NCBI RefSeq assembly: GCF_027172205.1
Contig: NC_070614.1
Location: 36,028,001 to 36,092,000, forward strand
DNA length: 64,000 nt
Reading direction: 5' to 3'
Source of the DNA: Podarcis raffonei
Taxonomy: Eukaryota; Chordata; Lepidosauria; Squamata; Lacertidae
Shown here in pieces: positions 41,350 through 54,239 of this stretch. The translations under genes were made by a program, and so were the position numbers. The notes below the pieces were generated by a model, which had not been told where the DNA came from, made no database searches, and was given only the letters and a program-made list of their open reading frames with translations. Within the stretch, counting starts at the first letter, position 1. Each line of letters begins with the position of its first letter.

Positions 41350-42420
41350 AAACCATGGGTTGGGATCCAAAGCTAGTGTTGCACCAAGCAGAACCACCAA
41401 AATTAATGGGCACAACTGATTCAGGTTCATTCACTTCAATGGGCCTACTCTGAGCAGAATTTCGGTCAATATAAGCGCATTGCATTGTGTATTGACTTTT
41501 AATTACTTTGTGTCTGGAAAATGAGTAGGAAATGTAACAAACTGAAATGGCAAAATGGACAGAGATTTTGCCTGCTCCTGTGCTGTCAATTCCTCTGGCC
41601 TGTTCCCCAGAAGCTCTAATAAGAAGTATTTATTACCATGAAATAGGAGTCAGAGCTCTTTGGAGCCAAGAATATCCCAGCACAAAGTGCCTTTCAAACA
41701 CTTGTTTGGACATCTTCTTACCACTCCTGTCAGGGGATTAAAGTTTCGTCAAACTGTGTATCCTTCTAGGCCTGGAATTATTCAAATTGGCATAAATGCA
41801 TTTCATTTAGATGCCTTGCAATTTATTTATTTTTCGGCGCCATCTGAAACTTTGCTTGTTTTCCCCCTCTGAATAAACAGGATGGGTATTTGTGGCTGGG
41901 GAAAAAATGTTTCTCAAGAAATAAGGATGGAAGTGAACAAGAAAATACAGTTCTCTAGAAGTTGGGGGTGGGAGTGGGCGGCAGCTTCGGGGAGCTCCTG
42001 GGGCAGCTGTGCTGAATTGAGACATCCTTCCCCTGCCTTAGCTAGACCACTAGAATCTATCTTCACCCAGATCCTCTTGGTTTTCTACAGATTATAGAAG
42101 TTAGCTGCTGTCAAAATCATTTCAGCAGTTTTCGGTAGCCATGAAAGACCTGAAACTCTAAAAACAAGAATAGAGTTCCCAATGTCTGGATCTCATATTA
42201 GCCATAGAGCCACATTTTCTCTACTCAAGCACAAATCATACTAATGTCTGGATTTCTTGCCTCTGAGCATCTGGTATTTTACAGCAAGTGTGAAGGACCT
42301 CAGGCTTTGGGGTCTAATGTGCCTGTCCAGGCCTTTCTGTCTGGCAGTTGAAACTTCCACAAGGCTCTGCTTCTTATCCTATCCTGACTGTTTTTGTCTG
42401 GCTGGAATGAGTCCTTGACA
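41350..42420. other. Non-coding stretch
   Basis: 41400-41470 carries the reptile 'cacttcaatgggcctactctgagc' repeat. Otherwise no structure seen. Confidence 0.35.
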
Positions 42421-42445
42421 GGTAGATAGATATAGATATATATAG

Positions 42446-42446
<1 letters not shown>

Positions 42447-42493
<47 letters not shown>
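42447..42493. repeat. (TG)n microsatellite, about 23 units
   Basis: Uninterrupted TG tract preceded by a TAGA/TATA stretch. Confidence 0.97.
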
Positions 42494-42496
<3 letters not shown>

Positions 42497-42529
42497 ATAC
42501 AATTGCTTTAACTGTTTTTAGTTAAACTA

Positions 42530-42872
42530 AGGTCAAATTCACACTACACATTTAAAGCGCTATGATACCACTTTACATGGCCACAACTTCCCCCAAATAT
42601 TCCTGGGAGCTGTTATTTGTTCAGGGTGCTGGGAGTTGCTAGGAGATCTGTAATCCCCTCACAGAGCTACAGTTCCCAGAGTGGTTGAACTATTAATCTC
42701 TCTTCACAGGAAATGTCTTGGAATTGTAATTCTGTGAGGGGAACAGGGTCTCCTACCTAACAACAGCACCCTTGGCAAACCACACCTCCCAGGATTTTTC
42801 GAGGGAAGCCATGACTGTTTAAAGTGGCATCACAGTGCTTTAAATTTACAGTGTGGATGCGGTCTGTTTTGG
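42530..42872. mobile_element. Palindromic MITE, 'TTAAAGC...' family, copy 2
   Basis: Outer arms 'attcacactacacatttaaagcgct' and 'agtgctttaaatttacagtgtg' are inverted. Inner segments 'cacagagctacagttcccagag' and 'ggaattgtaattctgtgaggg' pair. Same family as 10540-10858. Confidence 0.75.
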
Positions 42873-42879
42873 CCAGGGG

Positions 42880-44285
42880 CAAAAGTGGGCGGTGCAACAA
42901 ATGTAAATTTTGCCGTTGCACAGTAGGTTAGCTTCTACACAGACTCACACACCCCTCTCTATCCTCCATCCGGACGTATAAGAGACCTTATCAGAATTCA
43001 GGGGCACATTCCACCCATGGAAAAACGTGCAAGGAGGGCTCTCTTGTCCTGCTGCCGCCCAGGTCTCTGGTCTCTCATCTTTGGGTTAGAGAATTCAGAA
43101 CAAACAGCCTCGGGCCACAATCTCTGCAAAAGTGGTTGCAACTGCAAAATTTGCAACAAATAATCTCCTCCCCGCCCTTCTTTCTGCGTATTCAGATACC
43201 CTCTCAAATTTGCCTGCACCGTGTCCCTGCACGAGGCGAGTGTGGGAGGGCCATGCCAACTTCAGCAGGCGAGCAGGAGGCAATGCCAATGGTCATCATG
43301 CCTGGCTTTGCGTAAGCGGTGAACTTTTGTCCGCTGCCCCCCCCCTTTTTCCAGCGCCAATGCCAACCGCTCATTATTTCCCACAATGAGGACTGGAGGC
43401 TGGACTAACCTTCACAGACGTAGTGGTGGCCAAGGTCAGATATGAAAGGAAGGAATGTGTGCCAGCTCACGGAGTGGGGGCAGGGAGAGAAAGGGTTCAG
43501 GAAAGGGGCAGCGTTGGCACAGGACAGCTCCTGCCTGCCTATCGGGCAGTGCCAGCCGTCTCCCTGCAAAGGCTCCCAGGCATGGTTCGGCAGAGCTAAT
43601 TGCCTGAAATTAAGGGAAATGTTTATATCTCTAGGTCTGCAGACTATGCATGTCATGAAGGCAGTTGCCTTACATACAAGACTTTGCATGTTTGCAGTTC
43701 CTTCGTTGCGAAAGATTTTCCACATGACTTCCTATTTACAAAGCTCCCAGAGGACGCTTGGGCTGCATTCACACCTGAATTTAAAGAGCATTTATGGCAC
43801 GGTGACTTTCTCCAAAGCATCCTGGAGACGGTAGTTTGTTAAGGGTGCTGGGGAGGTTTAGCTTTTTGAAAGTTAAACTACAGTTCTCAGCGTTCTTTGG
43901 AGCAAGCCATGTATGGTGTGTATGCAGCCTTACTTGCCTCTATGGCATATGCTAGCATGCGCGATGCTAATGGTGGCTCTTCCCACACCAGGATCGCCAC
44001 GCTTGTGTATGAAAAGAGTCCTCAGCGCTAGTTTTTCTTTATTAGCTGTAGTTCAGCTCAGGGAGGGAATGGAAGTCAATGGAAGAGCCTTGGCTTTGCA
44101 GGTGAAAGGTCTTGGTTTGAAAACTGCTGGAAAAGGGCACTGATAGCGATAAATGGAACCTGGTTAGTTTTGCTATGATGATTATTGGCTTGTGATAAAA
44201 TGGAGGCAGGCTTTTTTGTGGGTGGCACTGGTGTTGCAAAAAGTGAACCCTGCTGAAATATGGGAGGCCCCATCCGTATTGTCAT
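42880..44285. other. Non-coding stretch with MITE fragment
   Basis: 43740-43930 is a fragment of the 'TTAAAGC...' palindromic MITE. Remaining sequence has no recognised exon. Confidence 0.4.
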
Positions 44286-44289
44286 TCTG

Positions 44290-44565
44290 CCAGCTTCTGA
44301 AGATGCATCTGTTTAGTCAAGCATTTTCCTGGCCTCTTGATTTGAGTCTCCTACTCTGATGGTTGTTTTAACTGTTGCAACTATTGTGCTGTTTCAGTGG
44401 GCTTGCTTATTATATATTTAGGTTATGGATATTGTAATGTTGTTGTTTTTACTATGTATTTGAATCACTGGTAGCTACTTTCTTCTTATTTTGCTGTTGG
44501 CTTTTGTTTCTGAACTGCCTTGATATTTCATCTTGAAATGAAAGGCGGTATATAAATAATCATCA
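44290..44565 (+). repeat. CR1/L2-type LINE 3' tail
   Basis: 'gcttctgaagatgcatctgtttagtc' and terminal 'gaaaggcggtatataaataatc'. Confidence 0.6.
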
Positions 44566-44801
44566 ACCCTGGCATCTCCACTTAAAAAGGGATAAGCTTG
44601 CAGATGATGGGAAAGGCCTCTTTCTGCCTGAGACCTTTGAGAACTGCTGCCAGACAGAGAAGACAATATTGGGCTAGATAGGCAAATTCACCTTCCATTC
44701 AGAAAACAGAATTGCTGCTGAATGAGAAGTCTATTATGCATAGATGGAGAGATGGGGGATGGAACGCAGAAACCTCTGGTTAGTGTGTGGTTGGGAATAC
44801 A

Positions 44802-45262
44802 ATGTTGGTATCTGTCTGTCTTGAGAGACAATGGAGTGTGCCTCCAGTGGTGAAGTCAAATTGCTGTGTTAGAAGCACCTAAGTGGCCTCCCCTGAGCGC
44901 AAGCCTGGGTAGTTTGTGTGGCGATCCTGGGCTGCCCAGTGACAAGACTTCTCTATCGGCCTCCCTGATGTGCTCCAAAGGAAAGGAAAGCAATACATTT
45001 GGCACTAACTTGGCTGCAGGAGTTTCCAGAAGTTAGGCGTATGAAGCACCATCTAACCGTCTTAGGAATTCCACTCTGGATTTGTGTAGGGTTTACTCCT
45101 GAGCCTTCTCTTCTCCCAAATATATCCCACAAGGCAGCAGAGGTTTAGGATGAGAGTTTTCCTTCTCCTAGATGGGCTACCTTCCCAGGCTGATAAAGCC
45201 CAGCTGCCCCTCATTTCTCTCTACAGCACATGAGGAAATCACCTTCTTGACCATTGGAATAC
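44802..45262 (+). repeat. Unclassified interspersed repeat, copy B
   Basis: Parallel to copy A (5421-5848) over about 430 bp. Copy B has 'ggcactaacttggctgcaggag' where copy A has a short deletion. Confidence 0.65.
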
Positions 45263-45447
45263 AGCCTACTGTACAAATGTGAGAGTTACCCCCATTGCTC
45301 TACACATGGTTGTCTTTAGCCAAAGTTGCCACCGTTTGAAGGACAGGCCATTCAGAAGGATACGCATGAAGGAAAGCAGCCCTTGATTGGGAACAGTTTC
45401 CCCACCTTTGTTATACATGAGCAGGCTATGATTATAGTACTAAAATA

Positions 45448-46281
45448 CAATGGTGCCCCGCAAGACGAACGCCTCGCAAGACGAAAAACCCACTAGACGA
45501 AAGGGTTTTCCGTTTTGGAGGTGCTTCGCAAAACGAATTTCCCTATGGGCTTCCTTCGCAAGACGAAAGCCCATAGGGAAATCTCCAGGACAGCGGGGAA
45601 GCGCAGCGCGTCTTCCCCACTATCCTTGGACCTCCTCCGAAGGCTGGCGGTGGGGCGGAGAGACCTCCTCCCGCCGCCAGCCTCCGGAAGGCTGCTCCGA
45701 AGGCTGGCGGTGGGGCGGAGAGACCTCCTCCCGCCGCCAGCCTTCAGAAGGCTGCTCCGAAGGCTGGCAGCGGGAGGAGGTCTTTCCGCCCCACCGGCAG
45801 CCTTCGGATGGCTGCTCCGAAGGCTGGCGGTGGGGCAGAGAGACCTCCTCCTGCCGCCAGCCTTCGGAAGGCTCCTCCGAAGGCTGGCGGTGCGGCGGAG
45901 AGACCTTTTCCCCGCGCCAGCCTTCAGATGGCTGTCCTGAAGACTTGCGGTGGGAGGAGGGTTTTCCTTCCCACCGCCAACATTCAGAATGCTGTTCTGA
46001 ATGTTGGCGGTGGGGAGGAAAAACCCTCCTCCCACCGCAAGCCCCGGGAACAGAGGAGAAGCGCTGCGCGCCTTTCCCCTCTGTTCCCGTACCTGTCCTG
46101 AAGGCTTGCGGTGGGGAGAAAAGCCCTTCTCCGCACCGCCAGCCTGGCAAGCGGTCTCCATAGGAACACATTAATTGATTTTCAATGCATTCCTATGGGA
46201 AACCGTGCTTCGCAAGACGAAAAACTCGCAAGAAGAAAAAACTTGCGGAACGAATTAATTTCGTCTTGCGAGGCACCACTG
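45448..46281 (+). mobile_element. Long GC-rich TA-target element with 60-bp repeats, copy 1
   Basis: 834 bp. Ends CAATGGTGCCCCGCAAGACG and GTCTTGCGAGGCACCACTG, TA at 45446-45447 and 46282-46283. Subterminal CTTCGCAAGACGAA motifs repeat on both sides. The interior (about 45635-46020) is five to six units of about 60 bp, each self-complementary: 'ccgaaggctggcgg' pairs with 'ccgccagccttcgg'. All frames stay partly open because of the repeats; no known domain is present. Confidence 0.88.
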
Positions 46282-46734
46282 TATATGTATACTGGACGTA
46301 TCCAAAGGTACTCTTTTTATTTTTTCCACTTATTCCGCAACCGAGTCCAAGCACTGGAAAAGACAAGGGATCACAGCACATGCTGTGCACAGAGATCTCA
46401 GGTTCCACCCTCAGCATCTCCAGTTGAAACACTCTCTACTGACAGGGCTGAAGAAAGGTTTTTCCTTTGTCTGAGATCTTGGCTAGGTGGACCCAATGGT
46501 CTGAATCCACTTGAGAAGCTTCATATATGATAACAAATACAGAGGATGGCTAAGTATACTCACATGCAGCGGAGGTATCTTATGTGCTCATCTAAGCATG
46601 CAACAGGGGGGAAAACAGTTTACAGCAGCATGCCCACTCTCATTTTCTGTCCTCCCAGTCCTTGGCTTCTTAAGTTCACAAATTATATCTCCTTGGTGTA
46701 GCAATCTGTGAAGGTAGACGAACAGCCATAACTG

Positions 46735-46925
46735 GGTTGTCCATTCAGACATCACTCCAAATCATAGTTAAGCACAAAACACGGTTCGTAAATACATTTT
46801 AAGGTGCAGTTTCCAGTTCTATTTTCCCAGTCAATCCAATCGTAAATCCTAGTTTTTCAATTCGAACGGAGCAAACCATAGTTAAAATTTCCTAACTACA
46901 ATTTGGCAGGATGTCTGAATTGAGA
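46735..46925. mobile_element. Palindromic MITE
   Basis: Outer arms TTCAGACATC / GATGTCTGAA and inner 'catagttaagc / gctaactat'-like pairs. Confidence 0.5.
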
Positions 46926-46929
46926 CACT

Positions 46930-48280
46930 GCATTTAATTAGATGTGGGAATGCCTAACTTCTACTCTTGTGTGGCTTCTGTGTTGCTGCTTATCAGATTC
47001 CAGCTTTGTTTCCCAAATATATACAATTTCAGCAACAAGGTTTTGCTACTTTTTCAGTCTCGTCTTAAGGCTAGAGAAGAATATCAAATGATAGATAAAC
47101 TCAATTATGTCTGACAACACAAGATGTTTTATATCACTTAACTGCGATGTAGAAATAGCTACACCTGTGAACTCACTGAATCCAACAAAGTCCCCACAAA
47201 CACACATTTAATTCTGTAGCATAAATAAAACACATGTAGCTGCATAACAGATTCTCTGAGGCAACTGTGCAGAAGGGGCTGCTGTTAAAAAGCTGCCACT
47301 GCACGTACTGAATTGTGCAATGCTTGCAAGTGGCGAACTGTGTGTGGTTTGCCTCAAGGTTTGTTGTTTCACAAAATGGAGTGAGGAAAGATGCTGCGTC
47401 CTTGCCATACATTTAAAGAACTTTCCAAGCCCCAAAAGGGCCCTGGGAACTGTAGTTTGCTAAGGGTGCTCAGAACCGTAGCTGTTTGAAGCTACAGTAC
47501 GCAGCCAAAAGCAGAAAACTAGCACATGGGATGGGGGTGCGGGAGTTCGTAATCCGTTTCCCATGTGTCATTTTCCCACTAAAAAACAACACACAAAGCT
47601 TTTTTTGGAGCGGGGATGCCCTGCAAGGAAAAATACGTACACACGCACACAGCACAATGTTTCTGCTTTAGTTTGCAGCCTCCACAGCTGCATTTTGTCA
47701 AAAGTTGGAGATAAGCTATGCAGGACTGAGAACGACATGTAGCTCAAGCCTCGCACCTTGCCAGGATCTTGCTTTGTCTGGTGATCTATGTTTAAACAAC
47801 TGGGCATGGCCCTGGGCTCTTTGTGAGCATGTGTGCTGTGGAACAACACAGCCCTCCTGAGAAGGAAAACTCGAAGAAGCCTCAAGCAAGCACTGAACTT
47901 GTTCAATCGGCCAATGCCTTCTTACGCAAAAAAGGTTCTTCCAGTTTACATGACCAAAAGCTTGCTGTTAACGTCATTGGAGGTTTAAAGGAATCTAACT
48001 GAACTGAGGTTCTGCCGTTTCTAACTGCATTATAAGACCTGTAACTTGTGGCTGAGCTTGCTTTTCCCTCCTCCCTCCTTTTCTTTTTTCCTTGTGTGTC
48101 ACATCTGCTTTGGTTATAAGCCCAAGGGCATGGAACGCCTTACTATTAGCGCTGAGGAGGAGCAGATGGCCTAGCAAGCCTGTGCTAGCTACTCCTCTTC
48201 CCGTCACACTCACTTATTTGCATTCCCTCCACCTCTAGGCTAGAGGAAGAGGAAGAGGCAAATAAGCAGGAATGTTGAAG
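46930..48280. other. Non-coding stretch
   Basis: 47425-47500 is a short MITE fragment ('ccctgggaactgtagtttgc'). Otherwise no recognised structure. Confidence 0.35.
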
Positions 48281-48286
48281 AGCAGG

Positions 48287-48375
48287 GATAGGGAACTTAT
48301 GGACCTCCAGGGTATTGTTGGACTACAAATTCCATCATCCCTAAACATTGGCCCTGCTGGCTGGAGCTGAGGGAA
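48287..48375. repeat. hAT-type MITE fragment
   Basis: 'ggactacaaattccatcatccc' and 'gccctgctggctgg' belong to the 30709-30838 type. Confidence 0.5.
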
Positions 48376-48659
48376 GCTGGAGTCGAACAAGGGCTGCAGA
48401 TCCGTCTGTCCCTCCCCATCTCTGCTGAACAAAAAGAACAGCAGCAGGAGGAGGGTCCCTGGTCTTCAGTAGGCCTCAGACCAGATCATGGACCTCAACA
48501 GGGGCCTGAAGGGATCAACCCCTGGTTCCAGCCCTGTAGAAGACTGAGCTGCATGGTCTTGAATCAAATCAGCGATGAGAGACCCCAGCTGCATGTGAGG
48601 GGAGGGAAAGGGGCCACTACCACTGATTGTGCAAAAATGTGCACAAAAACCACCGAGAA

Positions 48660-48965
48660 CACCGTATTTATTATTATATTTGTTAGTTGCTTTTCTCACA
48701 AAGTGACCCAAAGCAACTTACATTAAAACCAAATAAAGAACTCCCAATAAAAATCTAAAATCTAAAAGCGCAGCTGAACAGATAAAACAGATCAGGACTT
48801 GCTGTTCTCACCCAACTAAAAGAGGCCACAATTAAGGGCCAAAAACTTGTGTAAAGAAAAAGGTATTCACCTGGTGCCCAAAAACAGATAAGGGTGGCGC
48901 TAGGCATGTCTCCCTGGGTAGAGCAGTCCACAAGTTGGGGGGTCACCACTGAAAAGGTCTGATCC
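48660..48965 (-). repeat. CR1-type LINE 3' end
   Basis: Same organisation as 19405-19740: tail 'tttattattatatttg', then 'aaagtgacccaaagcaacttacat', and 'tccctgggtagagcagtccac' distally. Confidence 0.65.
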
Positions 48966-48969
48966 AATT

Positions 48970-50085
48970 AACTTGGTAACATACCCTTTTGGTTTAAATG
49001 TATTATGAAAATCCTACAATAAGGAGACAGTTGTACTGTAACATGACTGAAAAGCATGACTTTTACTGAGTAAAAAAAACCCCAGGGTCCTTCTCCTTAT
49101 GGGTTGTGTTTGGCAAAGTCATTGGGCAAGAAACCAGACTTCTGCTCAAGCAACAGAACTTCTCCTTCCGTCTCCCTGCAACTCCTTAAATCTGCTTTGG
49201 GGTTCCCGCGAACCCTCTGGGGGTGCATAGGAGAGGGAGGAGAAGGAAGAGGGGAAGTTCAGTTGCAGGAGCAGCCTATCGTTGTGCAATGACTTCAGCG
49301 GATTCCTCCCCCTGCCAATATTTCACAATCTACTGAGAGCTGAGGATGGAGCAAGACACAAGCATCAGACCCCACTATCTCTGAATGCAGGCTGCCACCA
49401 AAATAGCTACAAGGCGAAGGTACAATCAGTACCTGCTCTTATCACGTTTAATTCCTCCCATTATGTTTAATTCCTTCTTTCTGTCCGGAGAGAAATGTCC
49501 TTACCTTGTTTGTTGCCTTGGAAGTCACAGTTTAGGGCTCAGGACTGTCTGCCACAGCACTGGGTTCGCTCCTTTACAGAAGAGCAAAAACACAGGCAAA
49601 CATGAGGAGCTGGTCTCCCCAAGACGCTCAGCGAAGGCACGAGGAGGGAGCAGGATAGCACCCACCAGCCTCACCCCACAACATTGACGTATGCACCACA
49701 AAATCACATGAGAAAACTCTCCAAGTTACACAAGACCTTACTTTATGGGTCTTTAAAACAAATGTGCTAACTACCATCTTTTGACCCACAGGTCATAAAA
49801 CCAATAGCATCACCTGTTTACCTGAGGCAACCTTGCGACAAGTATTGGTGATCCCAGCAGCTAGTAGTCAGGTTTTACAGATCTAAACTCAGGTCATTGA
49901 AACAAAGTTATGTGGGCAATAGGTTAACTCTCAGCAGGTTTTTTTTTAATTATTGCTTTGTGGGTTTTAGTCATGTAATCTCATTTGTACACCACTTTGA
50001 GAATTCTTTTCGATCAAATCGTTTACTTTTTTCCTAAATAAAATAAGTAAATTTTGCAGCGGAATGCAACAGATCTAGAGTAACG
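48970..50085. other. Non-coding stretch
   Basis: No exon or repeat ends recognised. Confidence 0.3.
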
Positions 50086-50089
50086 ACAG

Positions 50090-50400
50090 CCAGCATGGTG
50101 TTGGATTGGAAAGGCGGGCTAGGACTGAGGAGAACCAGGTTCAAATTCCCCACTGGGCCATGAAGAGGCTCACTCTCTCACTCTTTCTGAGCCTCAGCTA
50201 CTTCACAGGGCTGTTGTGAGGAAAGAAGGTGATGGTGGTGGTGGGATCCATTTGGGGGTGCCAAATTTTGGCCTCGCATAGGGCGCCGTATTACAAAAGA
50301 TTGCCAAAGCATGCCGCTGGATGCAGTACCCTGAGATGCCTTGAGGAAGGATAAATATGCAAGGTCCTTGAAGGGTGGAATAAGAATGTAATAAATAAAA
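50090..50400 (+). repeat. tRNA-derived SINE, diverged
   Basis: 'agaaccaggttcaaattccccactgggcc' (B box region) and 'acttcacagggctgttgtgagg' match the SINE at 4905-5150. It ends near an AATAAATAAA tail. Confidence 0.6.
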
Positions 50401-50404
50401 ACAA

Positions 50405-51920
50405 ATAAATATCTAATATTTGGGGCATCACTCTTATATCTTAAAGGACGGGAAGGATATACAAACAGATCAACGAAACATAGAACAGGATAAATTCTCG
50501 GAGGCGGGAAATAAATGCGGCCCTCCAGACGTCTCTCTCTGGCCCTGCAGACTCTTCCCAGGCTACACCCCCTTCCCAAACACACTCTCTCTCTTGTGCA
50601 GAAACAAGCCTACTGCACAAGGGCAAACGTTGATATCAATTGCCCCGCCCACTTTTGCCTCTAGCCCCGCCCACCTTGGAATGTGGCCCCTGGGACATTG
50701 CTCAGAAGGAAATGTGGCCCTCAGGCTGAAAACTATTCCTCACTCCCTGCCCTGAGGACGAGTTATTTTAGCACTCAGAACTGCCAGCCTTCACAGGAGG
50801 CTGACTGAAAGAGGCATGCTCAGAGGTGCGCAGGAGCCTTTAATTAAGGGACTAATTCAATTTGCACCACAGCAGGAGCTGCCTCTGTTTACATGAGGGC
50901 GACCCAGCACACACACATACACACAAGAGAGTTTGAAATTTGAAAGAAACCTACCATGGCTCACTTGCATCTTTCTTCCTCTATTCCTGTCCCAGCAGGA
51001 AGCCTGCCCTATTTAAAGTCCCAGAGACAGGTCCCACCCCCTCTGCCCCCCCTCACTCCCCAGTTAAGCATCATGTTACAAAGTGACCTACAAGCCTAGG
51101 CACACAAGCCCCAGTCCCCACTTTAGAAGCAGCCCGGCTTACGCTTCTCCTTAAAAAGCAAGCGGCAGAAATATATGATCAAACCAAACGTCCCACCGTC
51201 TCAGGTTAGGGGGCCACGTGGTATCAAGACATCTCTCTCCCCAGAACCACCACACTTTAATAGCTCCTTGAGCTGATCCGCTTCTCGTTCAGTCTAGTTT
51301 CTTAAAACTCTGTCACAAGCAAGTGAGGGCTACAGCCCAAGGCCTCACACAAGTAGCCCCCCCTCCCCAATTCAGCTCTGCAAAAAGAGGTACAGGATCA
51401 GGCTAGGTGCTGTGCAGGAGTTAAGTTTGCCGAATGAAAGGCAAGCACTTTACAATGCAGTTCAGCAGCACCACTGCAAGGAAACTACCAGTTTAACTCA
51501 ACTTTACAGGGTTGCGGTGTGTAGCTACGTGCCTCATTTTATCCTCTCGTTATCAAATTAGAAGATACACAGTCGCCCAGTTTGGATGATCATTCCAGGC
51601 TTCATAAACCAGAATCTTGAGCCAAAGGTGGCAGAAAATAGGAGAGAAGGGAGGAACACTTGGCTCACACTCTCAGCTTCAGAAACCATGGTTTGCGAAA
51701 CCTTAGATAATTGTCTGAACCAGGCCATCGGCTCAGTTCGGAATCCCTTGCAGATGACCGCAATGCCTGGAGGCAAACGGTCAGGTCTGTGTATCCACAG
51801 CAGTGACCTTAGGAGAAACAACCGCTGGGAGGAGCACAGAGAAGAAATGACATGGTGCATCTGCAGTAGCACAACTGGGTGGCTTCTCCTGCCCCAGCTG
51901 TAACAAAACATGTATCTCCT
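50405..51920. other. Non-coding stretch
   Basis: No exon. 50515-50560 and 50680-50745 hold short CR1/SINE-like phrases only. Confidence 0.3.
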
Positions 51921-52020
51921 GCATTGGTCTCTACGGCCGCGACAGGCGCTGCAGCCTTCCAGCAGCTTGACCTCCCCACCATAGGTCTCACTGTCTCCCG
52001 AGACAGATGGATGCCAGGAA
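51921..52020 (-). repeat. Unclassified interspersed repeat, fragment C
   Basis: Inverted match to the start of copies A and B ('ctcccgagacagatggatgcc'), preceded by a distinct 'ctctacggccgcgacaggcgctgc' segment absent from A and B. Confidence 0.5.
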
Positions 52021-52489
52021 GAAGAATCCTGCATACACACATAATGGAAGTGATTGATTCAGCTAAATATAGGAGTCCCCTTGAAAACCAATTATACCTT
52101 AGAACTCCATATGACTTCTGCTCAGGGGCAGCTTCTAACGGCACCCACATCTATGGGAAATCAGAACACACACACCCTCCAGCCAAGGGGCCTCTGGGCC
52201 AAATTCTCTCCAGTGCCAGGGAAAGCTCTTTCCCATCTTCTCATTCCCATCCTGGGCACGGCACACCTTCCACTCCCTGGGGACTGTAGCTTCTCCACCC
52301 TTAACCCCAAACCACACATGCGGCTGTGTGGTGCATTGTGGGAAGGCCGTCCCTGCTCTCATACGTATGCAAGAACACACGGAGCCAAGAGTCAAGAGCC
52401 AAACTTAGACACAACTTAAACCCACCCTTCTTCAAAACCATTTGGGGAGCGGGGAGTGACAAGGACCCATAGTGTACCCATCTCCCCCT

Positions 52490-52545
52490 ATGGCTAAGGG
52501 CTGTGGCTCCCCCTATGGCTAAGGGCTGTGACAGAGCACATGCTT
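52490..52545. repeat. 29-bp tandem duplication
   Basis: 'ccccctatggctaagggctgtg' occurs twice in a row. Confidence 0.9.
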
Positions 52546-52549
52546 TCAC

Positions 52550-53300
52550 CTCAAAAAAGGCCCCAGGTTCTGTCCATGGCACCTCAGATAGGGCTGGGAG
52601 AGACCCCTGCCTGAAACCCCCAGCCACTTCATGTAGGCAACACTGAGCTGCTCCTTAGCGGCCTGACTCATGGTAAGTCAGATTCATATTTTCCATATGG
52701 GGGAATTTCCATCGGAGAAATACAATAACACACACGCTACCTGTGCCTAAGACCAAATTGTGCCCCATGCAGCAGCTTTTAACCACATCTAGTTTGCCCC
52801 CAGCAACCCAAAAAAAAGACCCCTGACTCACACAACTCCTGAGCACTTATGCTCACCAAATCCCCGGGTACGCACCTGCAAACGCACGACTTCCCTGCCT
52901 CACACAAGCCCTATGCCACCCACACCATTCTCTCGCATTATGTGGCAGCGAGCACTGAACCCTAACTGGCCAGAAAGGCAGACACTCTGCACATGCTCAG
53001 AAGAACTCATATAGTAATATTCTTAGCATTTCCCCTCGACTAATACTCTATGAGCTGGTTAATGATATACACTTCTAGTCAATTTAGATAGTAACAAGTG
53101 ACTAAAATTTTTCCTATAGGTAAAAGCAACAGTATTGAGGGAAAACCCCACTACAGTATCATTGTTTTGATTTTTCCAGTTAACTTGTGCATGAGTCATG
53201 ACAACCATCTCAAAAGAATAAGCACTCCCACCTTGTGGGTGTGAGAGAAGGTGGCAGTTCCTTCCAGTAATTAGCTTGCTACTTGTATTTTTTAATACGT
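52550..53300. other. Non-coding stretch
   Basis: Nothing recognised. Confidence 0.3.
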
Positions 53301-53309
53301 ACTTTTATT

Positions 53310-53880
53310 TTCTTTTTACTGGTGTGTTACATTCCTATCCGGCCTTTCTTCCAAGGCACTCAAGCAGTGCACAGAGCACATCCCCATGTTATCCTTGCCT
53401 TGCACAACAGCCCTGCAAAGTTGGTTAGGCCAAGAGAGAGCAAGAGAGCAACTACTACTAGCCCAAGATCGGCCAGTGAGCTTTGTAGCCAACTGGGGAT
53501 TTGAATCCAGTATTCCCAGTAAGACATTTTCACTACTAATTCACAGCGACTCCTGCGTCAAAAACAGTCAGTTCGTTGTAAAATCCGAATCCTAATTTAA
53601 TCAGGGATGTGCATGCTTTTTAAAAAAAGCTGATTAATATACTGTATAATGAAGTGGAAACCCTTTACACATTTGCCTGTATATTTATGATTTACTAATT
53701 ATATTTCTATACCACCTTTATCTTCCAAGGAGCTCAATGTGGTGTAAATGGTTCTCCTCCCCCACACTTCATCCTTACAACATCCCTGGGAGGTAGGTTA
53801 GCCTGAGAGCAGAGAGTGGCCCAAGGTCACACAATGTGAAGATTTGAACCCTGGTCTCTCGCAGCTCTCAGAATAACACT
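53310..53880 (-). repeat. Two reptile SINE fragments
   Basis: 53310-53530 and 53690-53880 both run 'ttcttccaaggcactcaag...tggggatttgaatcc' or equivalent, inverted SINE bodies with degenerate B boxes. A third piece lies at 56555-56645. Confidence 0.55.
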
Positions 53881-54114
53881 CTCAACTGTTAATTTACTGC
53901 TGCACTTGGTAAAAGTGATTACAGGCATTGCAGCCCAAATTATTCACAAGTTTTGGGACTGAAGATCAAGGAAGTGTCCCAGGAGCCCGAGATCACATAC
54001 ACACGATGTGTAGAAACATCCCTAATCCTTGTCTCCGTTTACCTTTGGAGCCTAGGGACCTTTTCCGCACCCATGCCTGCTCCTTCTGGCCACATCTACT
54101 CAATGCCACTTTCA

Positions 54115-54236
54115 GCATCGGCGTAGCCAGGATTTTTGTTGGGAGGGCAGAACCTCAGTTAGCTATGTATTTTTATTTATTTTTTATTGATGGGGGCTAG
54201 CTGCCCCCCCCCCGCTACACCCATGCCACCTTGCAA
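54115..54236. mobile_element. MITE remnant with GGCGTAGCC ends
   Basis: GGCGTAGCCAGG near 54119 and 'ctacacccatgcc' near 54223-54235 are inverted. The centre has a C-run. Confidence 0.45.
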
Positions 54237-54239
54237 ACT

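Noticed and set aside
45638-46020. CRISPR-like or satellite array (regular 60-bp period)
   Set aside because: Units are contiguous dyads inside a TA-flanked transposon, with no spacers, in a vertebrate genome.
51558-52150. 160-codon ORF and neighbours as a gene
   Set aside because: Overlaps repeat fragment C, with no splice context or conserved pattern.
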